DNA of 64,000 nucleotides from Oligoflexia bacterium. Its GTDB lineage: Bacteria; Bdellovibrionota_C; UBA2361; JBGSMV01. Below are positions 55,795 to 64,000 of the stretch, in pieces. The notes beneath the pieces were generated by a model. The model was not told where the DNA came from and did not search any database. It saw nothing but the letters and a program-made list of their open reading frames with translations. The DNA lies in assembly GCA_019694515.1 (NCBI GenBank), contig JAIBBU010000016.1, positions 1-64,000 on the forward strand. Direction: 5' to 3'. Made by a program: the position numbers and the translations under genes. Numbering within the stretch: position 1 is the first letter of the stretch; the number at the start of each line of letters is the position of its first letter.

Positions 55795-56072
55795 ACGTTA
55801 GGGTTTGCGTTCCCCCTTTGCCCGTCGACGACGGGGCTATTGGGGACAGGCCGCTCCGGAGCGCGGCGGTTGTCTTGGCGAGCGAGGCGCGCCGCGTAGA
55901 AAGTTTCCTACAAGCACGCGGCCTACGGCTGTTAACTGTAGAGTGCGCAGAAAGTTCCCCCAATTTCTTGTTCCCGCGAGAACTTGCGGATGGGGGCAAT
56001 CCCCGTTTCGACCATCGTTATCGGCTTTCGAGAACGCGGGAAACAAATCCTGCACTGAATCGAACAGTAAAC
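55795..56072 (+). repeat. Diverged element-derived sequence upstream of GIY-YIG gene
   Basis: It has GTTAGGGTTTGCG near 55802. A segment at 55898-55967 (GAAAGTTTCCTACAAGCACG, CGGCTGTTAAC, GCAGAAAGTTCCCCCAATTTC) corresponds to the interior of the element at 56564-56808. The reading frame upstream of the GIY-YIG ATG is therefore derived from the repeat and should not be taken as coding. Confidence 0.55.
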
Positions 56073-56369
56073 ATGCAGGGGAACTACTACGTTTACATTC
56101 TCACCAACCGTCACCACACCACACTGTATACCGGCGTGACCAATGACCTAGTACGCCGCATATTTGAGCACCGTAACGGAACGCTCGGGAAGTTCTCGCA
56201 AAAATATAACCTCAAGAAGCTCGTTTACTATGAAGATTATCGGCAGATCGAACTCGCAATTGCTAGAGAGAAGCAACTCAAGGGCGGATCGCGTGCAAAA
56301 AAAGTTGCGCTGATTACCGCACAGAATCCGGGCTGGGTGGATTTATGGGATAGGATTTGTAAGTTGTAA
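56073..56369 (+). CDS. Small GIY-YIG nuclease (COG2827/YhbQ-like)
   Basis: This 98-residue protein is a single GIY-YIG domain. YYVYIL and LYTGVT form the two strands of the signature (GIY variant YVY, YIG variant YTG), with Arg28/Arg29, His33, and a Glu in REKQLKGG near 66. It is the minimal size of the COG2827 group, with no extra DNA-binding domain. ATG 56073 is chosen because the domain begins there; the frame upstream is repeat-derived. It is flanked on both sides by the palindromic element family, a setting seen for nucleases that mobilise repeats. The biochemical role is unproven. Confidence 0.88.
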   Translation: MQGNYYVYILTNRHHTTLYTGVTNDLVRRIFEHRNGTLGKFSQKYNLKKLVYYEDYRQIELAIAREKQLKGGSRAKKVALITAQNPGWVDLWDRICKL

Positions 56370-56436
56370 GCGTCTTAGTTGGGAGGAGGAACTCTACACA
56401 ACAGCTGGGTAAACGTTTCAGATCGGCACACAGGCA

Positions 56437-56808
56437 GTGATTGCCCGACTCCACTAATGCTACGGCGTGGCAGGCTTTCGCTCCGCTCACAATTGTACGA
56501 GTTACGCAGTTCGAGAACAGAATTCCTGCGCTGTTGATGAAGTGCCTGCAACGGCGCTTTGCTCTGTCATTGCGAACCCGAGCTTGGCGAGGGTGAAGCA
56601 ACCCCTAACTTTATGTCGAGGTAGGCTTTGTCTCTAGATAATTGTAAAGGTTTCTTACGAACACTAAGACTACGGCTGTTGGCTGGGAAATCTGCAGAAA
56701 TTTCTCCTGACTTCTTCAGTCCAGAGACCATTACGACTTAAAGTTAGGGTTTGCCCGCCTCCGCAAAGGCTACGGCGAGACAGGCCTTCGCTCCGCTCGC
56801 AACGACAG
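56437..56808. repeat. Full palindromic element with left arm
   Basis: The core 56564-56808 (245 bp) starts CTGTCATTGCGAACCCG and ends CTCGCAACGACAG. The left arm 56437-56563 is the reverse complement of the right arm of the 50-kb copy, e.g. CTGCGCTGTTGATGAAG and CGAGTTACGCAGTTCGAG. It lies directly downstream of the GIY-YIG gene. Confidence 0.85.
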
Positions 56809-56861
56809 AATTATTGCCCTCGAAATATGGAGCATCTACAGTAATGAAGCCGCCGCGCGCT

Positions 56862-58274
56862 TCAATCCACCGGCAGCGCTTCGCTAAGCGGCGGCTTCAA
56901 GATCAGTTTCCGTCCTTCGGCGGCAGCCTGCGCCAGCGGGGGATGTGATTCGATCAGTTTTGAAATTTGATTCAGATGATCGGCCGTCTGGCTAATCAAT
57001 CTCGCAACATCGCCTTCCGCAACGCCGCCCAGCCGCAGCAGTCCTGAAAATTCTCCCCAGTCCTTGGCCTCCATCCACGCCATGGCGGTGAGTGCGGCAT
57101 CCGGCACGACTTTAAGCTCTGAGTTGGCAGCACGGGGATACACTTCCCTGACCCGTTCCACGATCCCCTGAAGCTTGGAAAAGTACTCCTTCTTAATCGG
57201 GTTACGACTAAGAGAATAGTACACACGGTGCGCATCTCCTGCGATCGAGGCTACCAGCCCAACCAACTCGGGCACCGAAAGATCATAAAAAAGCCCTTCG
57301 TGGATGGCCTCAGCTAGCTCCAAAACCAGCGTGGTACACAGCTCCGCAGCCCAATATCCCTTGGCACTAAGTGAATCGCCCTCTAAATGGCCGAGCTTCT
57401 GAAGGCAGCTGAGGGTCTCAAGCAGCAGGGTCTCCTGCCGTGCTTCAAGAATTTCCGCATCGCGCATCTTGCGGCGGATTCGTTTCTCCAGCCGCTTCTT
57501 TAGGTCGGCACGAAGTTCGGAGCCGTTCTCTAAGTCAGTAATCTCACCCCCTGTTTCATCGCGGATAACACCAGCGGCCTTCCGATCCAGGAAGGCTGCC
57601 AAGCTTCGCGAAACGGTATATCTCAGATCGTCGACGTTGCGATATTTCAGCAGGTTCAACACCGTCGAAGGCGCTGCGAAATAGGCAGAGCGCAGCGGTT
57701 CAGGCGGACGCTTCGATACCTCCGCGATAATCCGCGCATCCGAAAAGCGGCTGGGAGCGACAACACAAATTCCAACGGTATCCTTGCCCCGTCTCCCCGC
57801 CCGCCCCGACATCTGCTGAAACTCGGCGCTGGAAAGAACATTGAAGCCCTCATTGCCGCGCTTACTGTGGGCAGTAATAACAACTGTGCGCGCAGGAAAA
57901 TCGACTCCAGCCGCGACGGTGCCGGTGGCGATCAGGAGCCTCAATGCGCCTCTGCTCATTAATTCTTCCAATAACAGCCGCCACATCAGAAGCTGGCCGG
58001 CGTGATGCGCCCCGGCGCCGGTCTCTAGCAGCGCCCCGTAATGCGCATGTCCCGTAATAACGTCCGGCTCGAAGCCGTATTTTTGAATTACAGCGGCGAT
58101 CTCTCCCTCGATCTTTTGGCGCTCAGCGTCGCGCAGCCTAAGCTTATTGGAGCCTTCCAATTTTTCGATATCCTGATCGCACTGCTTTCTAGCCGAACGA
58201 AATAAAATCGCCGGCAGCAAATCGTCGCGCTCCAGATCACTTAGAATTTTTGTCGCCGGATAATCGCTAAACAT
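56862..58274 (-). CDS. Ski2-like helicase, C-terminal half (RecA2 and helical domains)
   Basis: This 470-residue protein starts at the second RecA domain: LLPAILFRSARKQCD, then HHAGQLLMWRLLLEELMSRG, LIATGTVAAGVDFPA (motif V) and QMSGRAGRRGKD (motif VI). The rest is a long helical region like the DSHCT domain of the Ski2/Mtr4/HelY family. It lacks motifs I-III, which are in the separate ORF directly upstream (58277-59074). The ATG is 2 bp after that ORF's TAG, in another frame, so it can be translated by coupling. Two polypeptides could rebuild one helicase, or it is a frameshifted gene. Confidence 0.88.
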   Translation of the reverse strand: MFSDYPATKILSDLERDDLLPAILFRSARKQCDQDIEKLEGSNKLRLRDAERQKIEGEIAAVIQKYGFEPDVITGHAHYGALLETGAGAHHAGQLLMWRLLLEELMSRGALRLLIATGTVAAGVDFPARTVVITAHSKRGNEGFNVLSSAEFQQMSGRAGRRGKDTVGICVVAPSRFSDARIIAEVSKRPPEPLRSAYFAAPSTVLNLLKYRNVDDLRYTVSRSLAAFLDRKAAGVIRDETGGEITDLENGSELRADLKKRLEKRIRRKMRDAEILEARQETLLLETLSCLQKLGHLEGDSLSAKGYWAAELCTTLVLELAEAIHEGLFYDLSVPELVGLVASIAGDAHRVYYSLSRNPIKKEYFSKLQGIVERVREVYPRAANSELKVVPDAALTAMAWMEAKDWGEFSGLLRLGGVAEGDVARLISQTADHLNQISKLIESHPPLAQAAAEGRKLILKPPLSEALPVD

Positions 58275-58276
58275 CG

Positions 58277-59074
58277 CTATCTTCTCTTCTTGCGCCAGCC
58301 ACGCTTGCCTTTACGGGGCCTGGAAAACTTGCCGCCTCGCAGCCGCATTCCGGTGGAATCCAGGTCGCTGCTGCCGTAATAATGCAGCACCTCTTTGAGG
58401 ATCCGGCCCCGATCGTCAGTCAGCGGCAGCACCCCCAGGTCCGGATGCAGGAAACCGAAACGCAGCTCAACCGAGCGATCCTGCTTAGTGATAATCCGGC
58501 ACGGTTTTCCGCGGACCTCTTCGATCCACTCGGCAATCTCCTTGGCGTTCGAAATTGAAGCCGAGAGCATCAGCAGCGTCGAAGAACTCGGCGTCAAAAT
58601 AATGCTTTCCTCCCAGACCGGTCCGCGCTGCGAATCGGCGATGAAGTGCACCTCGTCCAGCACCACCAAAGAGGAGCGCTCCGAGGATTTGTAAAGCTCA
58701 TTTCTATAGATCTCGGTGGTCGCCACTACGACCTGCGCCTCCGTGTCGATCTTGCGATCGCCGGTTAGCAGCCCCACTTTGTACTGCGGCTCGAACATCT
58801 TCTTCAGTTCATTATATTTGGTGTTGGAGAGCGCTTTCAGAGGGGTGGTATAAACCGCGCGCAGGCCGAGCAGCATGAATGCTTTGATTGCCTCGGTAGC
58901 GATAAAAGTCTTACCTGAGCCAGTGGGTGCCACGACCAGCGTATCCACACTATTAGCCACACTCGAGATCGCTTCTTTTTGAAATTCGTCGGGAACAAAA
59001 GGAGCGGGCTTTGGCACTCCAATGCCAGCCAGAAACTTTCTCCTCATTTCATCCAAATAGTGGCCGCGGCTCAT
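58277..59074 (-). CDS. Ski2-like helicase, N-terminal half (RecA1)
   Basis: This 265-residue protein has the Q-like start PFVPDEFQKEAI, motif I APTGSGKT (49-56), TTPLKALSNTK (motif Ia), DEVH (140-143) and SAS (motif III). It is the first RecA domain of a Ski2-like helicase. The last 25 residues are strongly basic (RGGKFSRPRKGKRGWRKKRR) and end just before the stop, where related single-chain proteins continue into RecA2. The second half follows 2 bp later. It starts 18 bp downstream of mlaF on the same strand. Confidence 0.88.
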   Translation of the reverse strand: MSRGHYLDEMRRKFLAGIGVPKPAPFVPDEFQKEAISSVANSVDTLVVAPTGSGKTFIATEAIKAFMLLGLRAVYTTPLKALSNTKYNELKKMFEPQYKVGLLTGDRKIDTEAQVVVATTEIYRNELYKSSERSSLVVLDEVHFIADSQRGPVWEESIILTPSSSTLLMLSASISNAKEIAEWIEEVRGKPCRIITKQDRSVELRFGFLHPDLGVLPLTDDRGRILKEVLHYYGSSDLDSTGMRLRGGKFSRPRKGKRGWRKKRR

Positions 59075-59091
59075 ACAGGCTTAAAAAACAT

Positions 59092-59853
59092 TTAGTGCGG
59101 AGCCGGATGGGAGCTGCCCTGACCAAGCTCAAACCGACAAGTGACAAAAGAGCGCAGGAACGGCGAGGCCTCTGCTCGAAGTTTCGCTAGGTTTCCCCCG
59201 AACTGGATCGACCCGTCATACAGCGCATAGATCGAATCCACCACCGGCAGCAGCCGCCGCAGATCGTGGCTGACCACCAGCATCGTAGGCCGATACTCAT
59301 GGTGCAGCTCGACAATTAAATTCATGATCACGCTGCTAGCCACTGGATCTAGTCCGGCCGTGGGGTCATCCAGCAGCACTACGGGAGGGTGTGATACCAG
59401 CGCCCGTGCCAGCGAGGTGCGCCGGCGCATACCGCCGCTAAGCTGTCCCGGCATCTTATGCCAGGCGCGCGCCAGTCCGACCCGGGCTAAGATCGCAGCA
59501 ACGCGCTCGGTCACCGCGCGCCGCCGCTTGAGACCGAGCAAACTTACCGGCACCTTGCCGGAGACCAGCGGAAAAGCCACATTGTCCAGCACGCTAATCG
59601 AATCGAAGAGCGCACCCTCTTGGAACATTAGTCCGCAGGCTAGTGAGCCATCCTCGTTGGCGACACACTCGTCAAAGCACACCTCTCCGGAATCGGCGCG
59701 CATCACCCCGCCCATGATCTTGAGCAGCACGCTCTTGCCGCCGCCGCTCGGACCGATTAATCCGGTAATCGTACCCGGCTCCAAACTGAAGGTGACATCT
59801 TTTAGAATTTGTTTAGGACCGAAGGAGCGGCTGACGCCCTTAACTTGAAGCAT
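59092..59853 (-). CDS. MlaF-like phospholipid-transport ABC ATPase
   Basis: This 253-residue ABC ATPase has Walker A GPSGGGKS (about 34-41), signature LSGGM followed by RRRTSLARALV, Walker B VVLLDDPTAGLDP, and H-loop SHD. The Q-loop segment GLMFQEGALFDSISVLDNVAFPL is typical of MlaF/Ttg2A, the ATPase of the Mla phospholipid transporter that maintains outer-membrane asymmetry. MlaE and MlaD genes are not in the window. It overlaps the dus gene by 14 bp. Confidence 0.85.
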   Translation of the reverse strand: MLQVKGVSRSFGPKQILKDVTFSLEPGTITGLIGPSGGGKSVLLKIMGGVMRADSGEVCFDECVANEDGSLACGLMFQEGALFDSISVLDNVAFPLVSGKVPVSLLGLKRRRAVTERVAAILARVGLARAWHKMPGQLSGGMRRRTSLARALVSHPPVVLLDDPTAGLDPVASSVIMNLIVELHHEYRPTMLVVSHDLRRLLPVVDSIYALYDGSIQFGGNLAKLRAEASPFLRSFVTCRFELGQGSSHPAPH

Positions 59854-60868
59854 TATTCAGAACCTGACCAATATCCGACATTGAGCTCGCTTGTATTTCG
59901 CGGCCTTCGAGAGCCTCGCGAGCGCTTTCCCAAATTTGCAGCTGCTGATCCAGCGACGAAGCGCGGCACATCGTCTTCGACCAGTCATATCCGCGACACA
60001 TCTGAGATACGAGCTGCTTGAGCCGACCAATCACATGCCGCGGCTCGAAATCTTCGCTCAGAAGTTCAATATACCTCTTTACGATACTAAGCACGAGATG
60101 CTCATCGCGCTTCCAGTGCAGCTTGTTTCCGCTCACAATTTCACGAAAAACAAGGGGATTAGTGATCGCGGCGCGCCCAACAAAGAGTCCTGCCACTCCC
60201 CCGGCCAAGCGTTCCTCGGCGGAGGCGCGATCTACTACATCCCCGCTGCCAACTACCGGGATCTTGACCTGACTGGCCGCGTCCCGCACCACATTGTAAT
60301 CTGCCACCCCGCGATATAGCTGTACTCGCGTGCGCCCATGAATCGTAATGGCTTCCACCCCTTCGGCTTCAGCCATCTTCGCTACATCCACGGCATTCTG
60401 CGAATTAGTGTCCCAGCCCGAACGAAATTTCATTGTCAGCGGCATCTTGACCGCAGCGCGAACTGCTTTAAGCAGCTCTTGCAGATGGTCGGGCTGCCGC
60501 ATCAGCTCGCAGCCTCCGCCTTTCTTGACCACCTTCGGCGCCGGGCAGCCGCAATTGATATCGACGATATCCGCTCCACTGGCCTCAACCATGCGCGCGG
60601 CATCACTCATGCGCTTGATATCGTATCCGAAGATCTGCACGCAGAAAGGCCGTTCAGATTCGTAAAACCGCATCATCTTGAAGCTGCGCTCGACCTGCCG
60701 AGTCATGGCCTCGACTGAAATAAATTCAGTCGTTACCAGCCCGACTGCACCAGGATTCAATTCCTTAATTAATCTGCGGAAGGCGACGTTGGTGACTCCG
60801 CTCATCGGAGCAAGACCGAGCGCGGGTGCAATCTTGATATTGCGAACTTGATATGACGCCGGAAACAT
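59840..60868 (-). CDS. dusB: tRNA-dihydrouridine synthase
   Basis: This 342-residue protein is a Dus-type FMN TIM-barrel: IKIAPALGLAPMSGVTN, catalytic Cys108 in NCGCPAPKVVKKGGG, LTMKFRSGWD, ITIHGRTRVQLYRG, and VVGSGDVVDRASAEERL. It reduces uridine in the tRNA D-loop. The DusB subfamily is my guess from general pattern. The C-terminal RecA-like tail is the usual helical tRNA-binding part. It is in an operon with mlaF and the split helicase. Confidence 0.9.
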   Translation of the reverse strand: MFPASYQVRNIKIAPALGLAPMSGVTNVAFRRLIKELNPGAVGLVTTEFISVEAMTRQVERSFKMMRFYESERPFCVQIFGYDIKRMSDAARMVEASGADIVDINCGCPAPKVVKKGGGCELMRQPDHLQELLKAVRAAVKMPLTMKFRSGWDTNSQNAVDVAKMAEAEGVEAITIHGRTRVQLYRGVADYNVVRDAASQVKIPVVGSGDVVDRASAEERLAGGVAGLFVGRAAITNPLVFREIVSGNKLHWKRDEHLVLSIVKRYIELLSEDFEPRHVIGRLKQLVSQMCRGYDWSKTMCRASSLDQQLQIWESAREALEGREIQASSMSDIGQVLNNASS

Positions 60869-60925
60869 CGCGGGAGTATAACGTAGATGAAGATTTAAGT
60901 CATGGTGGGACGCCCTGCCCCAACG

Positions 60926-62380
60926 CTATTTATCAAGGCTGTCCCGAATCTTTTTAGCCAGCTCCTCGATCGTAAAGGGCTTTGGCATAAAGCCTTTGGC
61001 GCCGCTGTTTAGAAGCTTCTTTACCACCTCCATGGAGGCAAACCCGCTCATTAGCAGAATCTTGGCATCCGGATTTAACTGGCGCACCCGTTCAAAAACG
61101 TCCGCACCCGAGAGCTGCGGCATCAGCATATCCAGCACCACCAGATCGATCGCCTTCGGATCCTCGGCATAAATCTCCAGCGCCTCCGCTCCCGACGAAG
61201 CCATCTCCACCACATATCCAAGATGGCGCAAGCTCAGCCCCAAGACATTTCTAACCGGCGATTCGTCATCCACAACCAGCACGGTTTCGTTTCCGCCCTT
61301 CAGTACCGGCAGCTCTTGCGCCGCAACTTGTTCGACTTCCGCCGCTTCAATCAGAGGCCAATAAACTGAAACGGAAGTGCCATCTCCCGGTTTCGAAACG
61401 ATCCGCACGGTCCCGCCGTAGAACTCTACAATTGATTTGACCGTGTAGAGTCCGAGCCCCGTACCTTTTTCATCCTTGGTAGAGAAGTACGGTTCGAAGA
61501 CGCGCTCCAAGATCTCGTTCGACATCCCGTGCCCATCATCGGCAACTTCGATTACAGCAAACGAGCCGGCTGAGAGGTCCTTTCCTTCGAAAATCCGCTT
61601 CAGTTTCTCAGAGTCAGAGACGGTCTCTACGATAATACTGATCGTGCCCTTCCCCTGCACGGCATCCCGCGCATTAACTACCAGATTGGCGAGCACCTGT
61701 GTGATTCGGGCTTCGACCGCCAGGACAGTCAGCAACTCTGCCGGAATTCTAGATTGGATTGAAATCTGCGGAGTAATTGCGCCCCGTAACAGCATCAGTG
61801 TTTTGGCCACGACATCACAAAGATTGATGCGCGTAACCTTCTCCACCGCCTCAGCCTTGGAGAAGCTTAGAATCTGCTGCGTCATCAGAGAAGATTTCCG
61901 TGCCCCCTCCTCGATCGCCTTGATCGATTCGGAGTGCTTACCGGTGGCGGGCAGAATGCTCTTTAGATAACTAATGTGCCCGAGAATGCCCGCTAAGACG
62001 TTATTGAAGTCGTGCGCAATTCCTGATGCCAGGAGTCCGAGGGTCTGGAGCCGCTGCGCCTGGAAATTATCGGGAATCTTATCGCCCGAGGAACCGGCCA
62101 GGACCCGCCCCAGACGGTATCCTCCGGGGAGTTCATGAAAAGCGACCCGCGCTCGATAGGCATCACCATTTGGCAGCACAAGTTCAGCCGCCGCGTGGGT
62201 GCTTCGCAAATCGGACGGCTGCAGCTTGGGCCAACAGCTCTTTAGGTCAAAGGCCTGGCGGGTCTTCAGATCGAGCAGTCGACGGAATGCCGCATTGCAA
62301 AATGGACAGGTCAGGTCGGCCGCCACGACAAAAATCGGCTCGCTTACCAACTCCAAACTTTCGCTTAATACATCAATCAT
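60926..62380 (-). CDS. Hybrid sensor histidine kinase with receiver
   Basis: The protein has about 484 residues from ATG 62380; a TTG 14 codons upstream (62422) would lengthen it. The N-terminal sensor domain (about 1-100) is PAS-like (ELVSEPIFVVAADLTCPFCNAAFRRLL). HisKA has the phospho-acceptor His in GIAHDFNNVLAGI. The HATPase has LVVNARDAV (N box), DDGHGM (G1) and GTGLGL (G2). A C-terminal receiver domain holds VVLDMLMP with the phospho-Asp. It has no membrane segment, so it senses a cytosolic signal. No partner output gene is adjacent. The promoter is probably in the gap up to the cold-shock gene. Confidence 0.92.
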   Translation of the reverse strand: MIDVLSESLELVSEPIFVVAADLTCPFCNAAFRRLLDLKTRQAFDLKSCWPKLQPSDLRSTHAAAELVLPNGDAYRARVAFHELPGGYRLGRVLAGSSGDKIPDNFQAQRLQTLGLLASGIAHDFNNVLAGILGHISYLKSILPATGKHSESIKAIEEGARKSSLMTQQILSFSKAEAVEKVTRINLCDVVAKTLMLLRGAITPQISIQSRIPAELLTVLAVEARITQVLANLVVNARDAVQGKGTISIIVETVSDSEKLKRIFEGKDLSAGSFAVIEVADDGHGMSNEILERVFEPYFSTKDEKGTGLGLYTVKSIVEFYGGTVRIVSKPGDGTSVSVYWPLIEAAEVEQVAAQELPVLKGGNETVLVVDDESPVRNVLGLSLRHLGYVVEMASSGAEALEIYAEDPKAIDLVVLDMLMPQLSGADVFERVRQLNPDAKILLMSGFASMEVVKKLLNSGAKGFMPKPFTIEELAKKIRDSLDK

Positions 62381-62816
62381 GAACTGCGATTTTGACGCCT
62401 TCCGGCTCCCATTTGAGCCCAATGGCGTCGGTAAAACATCACTTCAAAAAGGAAACGAGTGATAATGCACTTAACATTTCCAAATCCCAAAACTTACCGA
62501 TGAGTTAAGCCCACGCTACCTCAATTAGATAAATCAAAAAAGGCTCGACTACTTGACATTTTTTATCTGGACAACCCGCACGCTAACTGGCTAGATCATC
62601 AATAGTTCGATTGGTGTGATCGCTTTTGTGACCTTATTTTATTTTGGACCCATCGCTTTCTTCCTTAATGGCTTCCCTGAATCTGCTGATATTGCTGTCT
62701 GAGTAGTCAGAATACGACTCACTCTCAAAAAACAGATTCAGAGTTAGCTAGGGGTTACACTAGCGGAGCCGCGGTTTAAGAGGGTCGGCGCTTCGTCATT
62801 GTCAGGAGTTTGAAGT
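62381..62816. other. Divergent intergenic region with AT-rich leader
   Basis: This 436-bp gap separates the histidine kinase from the cold-shock gene. It contains TTGACA at 62553-62558, without a matching -10. The 250 bases before the cold-shock ATG are AT-rich and could form a long structured 5' leader, as is known for csp genes. No other gene was seen. Confidence 0.4.
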
Positions 62817-63173
62817 ATGTCGGACACGCACAAGGGGGTAGTGAAGTGGTTCAATGACGCCAAAGGTTTTGGCTTTATCGAACATCCCAGCGGTAGAGAC
62901 GTTTTCGTACATTATTCGGTTATCGAATCTGAGGGATTCAAAACCCTGAAGGACGGCGAGAACGTCGAATACGAAATTAAAGAAGGTCCTAAAGGACTGC
63001 ATGCTGTAAAGGTGCAGCGGACCGATCCGCCCCCTGACAAACACAAGAGCAAGGACGGCGACGGTGCTTCGGCCGATGGCGAGACAAGTGCTGCCGGCGA
63101 CTCCGAAGAAGCTGATTCGCAGCACGCCAGCTCAGAAAGCCATTCGGAATCAGGCGCGCCTGATCAGGAATAG
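62817..63173 (+). CDS. Cold-shock domain protein with acidic C-terminal extension
   Basis: This 118-residue protein has an N-terminal CSD (residues 1-67) with RNP1 KGFGFI (16-21) and RNP2 VFVHY (29-33). The 50-residue C-terminal tail is Asp/Ser/Glu-rich ([23 protein letters not shown]), unlike the ~70-residue CspA proteins. AGGAG lies 8 bases before the ATG. It is an RNA chaperone-type protein; the tail may tune binding or dimerisation. Confidence 0.92.
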   Translation: MSDTHKGVVKWFNDAKGFGFIEHPSGRDVFVHYSVIESEGFKTLKDGENVEYEIKEGPKGLHAVKVQRTDPPPDKHKSKDGDGASADGETSAAGDSEEADSQHASSESHSESGAPDQE

Positions 63174-63372
63174 CATCGAGCTATTACTCCACTTCAGGAA
63201 TCCTCTACTTCAGGAATTCGACCTATTTAGGGTTCTACCCACTTAGGACTTGGTACCTCTTGGCGGCTTTGCGGAAGCTGCGTGGACACCCCTAACCCGA
63301 CTCGCCGGCTTATCAGACGCTTTGCCAACCTCGCAGCATTATAACGATAGGACGGTCTCCTATCGGTCAAAG

Positions 63373-64000
63373 ATGAACAGAAGCGCCCAAACAACACAAC
63401 CCGCACGATCAGCTGAAACAGGAGGTACTCCTTGGATCTCGGCCCGCGCACCGGAAACGTCCCTTGAGGAGGTCGATGTCAAGGCCGGCTCATATCTCCG
63501 GCAGATCGAAGCACTCGGCAGCTTCGAGGTAGCGTCTTCGAAAGCCGCATTGGACCAGCTCGCGCCGATCCTTTCACACGCCGAAGATCCTGGCTGTCGC
63601 GCCTTTCTCGTAAAGGCCATGCGCACCGTCAAACCAAAGCAGTTCGCCTACGACGAGGCTCGCGCAGCAGTTTTCGAAGCGCTCGCCCCCTTTAGCACGA
63701 GCGACAGCTCGGTTGTACCGCTGCTTTTTGAAGAGCTCGAGCATCAAGCCAGCCGAAGTATCTCAACTACTAAAGCGATCGAGATCCTGAATCAGATTCC
63801 AACAATTGAAGACCCGCGTTTAACGGAACGCGCTTTAAAGATCTTTACCAATCGAACGGACCCCTTGAAGCCGGAGGTCCTCGATTCTCTGACGGTTCGG
63901 CTTAAACCTCTCGAGGACTCTACGCAGCTGAAGGAGCTCAGAAGAACTGCTTTAAAGTGCTGCCGAGAGGCGGATCCAGAGGGATATCCCCTGCTTCAGG
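63373..64000 (+). CDS. Helical protein, partial (runs off window end)
   Basis: The frame is open from ATG 63373 to the window end, about 209 codons. The sequence, from SYLRQIEALGSFEVAS through the repeated LxxLL-type helices (LAPILSHAEDPGCRAF, LTERALKIFTNRTDPLKPEVLDSL), looks like HEAT/ARM-type helical repeats. No ribosome site is strong. The function is unknown. Confidence 0.6.
   Translation, partial: MNRSAQTTQPARSAETGGTPWISARAPETSLEEVDVKAGSYLRQIEALGSFEVASSKAALDQLAPILSHAEDPGCRAFLVKAMRTVKPKQFAYDEARAAVFEALAPFSTSDSSVVPLLFEELEHQASRSISTTKAIEILNQIPTIEDPRLTERALKIFTNRTDPLKPEVLDSLTVRLKPLEDSTQLKELRRTALKCCREADPEGYPLLQ

Noticed and set aside
55674..56072. Long N-terminal extension of the GIY-YIG frame
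   Set aside because: The upstream 133 codons coincide with diverged repeat-element sequence, and the domain begins at the ATG at 56073.
62378..62439. Mini-ORF of 20 codons overlapping the kinase start by ATGA
   Set aside because: Weak ribosome site and no conserved pattern; probably chance.
62553..62558. TTGACA as a cold-shock gene promoter
   Set aside because: No -10-like hexamer at 16-18 bases; it also lies over 250 bases from the ATG.

Overview
The window looks like chromosome from an uncultured Gram-negative, aerobically respiring bacterium. Supporting genes are a heme A synthase of the COX15/CtaA type, electron-transfer flavoprotein, an MlaF-type ABC ATPase, a DUF3187 outer-membrane protein, several lipoproteins, and TadE/TadG-like and type IV pseudopilin-like proteins. 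The style (large secreted RHS and FG-GAP proteins, Thr-Pro repeat proteins, many GTG/TTG starts) resembles deltaproteobacteria-like or candidate-phylum genomes. Taxonomy cannot be fixed from sequence reading alone. I saw no tRNA, rRNA or CRISPR array.

Layout: 1-8.9 kb holds a Thr-Pro repeat secreted protein (cut by the window edge), a CBS/FapA/PfkB operon, a pseudopilin, a cytochrome c, purA, and a histidine-phosphatase/short-ProRS pair. 9.2-13.7 kb is a compact five-gene operon: WecE-like sugar aminotransferase, GT2 glycosyltransferase, HIT-like protein, radical SAM protein and an unknown. 13.9-37.6 kb is dominated by surface and secreted proteins: a 2184-residue SpvB/FG-GAP/RHS protein, a 1527-residue TadE-anchored FG-GAP protein, two secreted proteins (one with a clear Asp-box), and a TadE/TadG-like pair. 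It also holds a HAD phosphatase whose frame is broken at a T7 tract.

37.7-45.9 kb is an island of nine plus-strand genes with its own terminators and leader hairpins. A three-gene module (A, B, zinc-ribbon helicase N-terminus) is present twice. One copy leads into a full 1074-residue DEAH-box helicase and the other is truncated. Three unrecognised genes (D, E, F) lie between the copies. This is my best candidate for an undescribed system.

46.3-50.2 kb encodes propionyl-CoA/methylmalonyl-CoA metabolism (mutase large subunit, carboxyltransferase, small subunit, biotin carrier). 50.8-55.6 kb has ctaA, a DUF3187 protein, a DUF192 protein and etfA/etfB. 56.9-62.4 kb has a Ski2-like helicase split into two ORFs, mlaF, a dus gene and a hybrid histidine kinase. 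62.8-64 kb has a cold-shock protein and the start of a helical protein.

The intergenic regions carry an interspersed family of palindromic, MITE-like elements with CTGTCATTGCGAG termini, in at least six loci. A small GIY-YIG nuclease gene (56073-56369) sits between element-derived sequences, so it may be linked to their spread.
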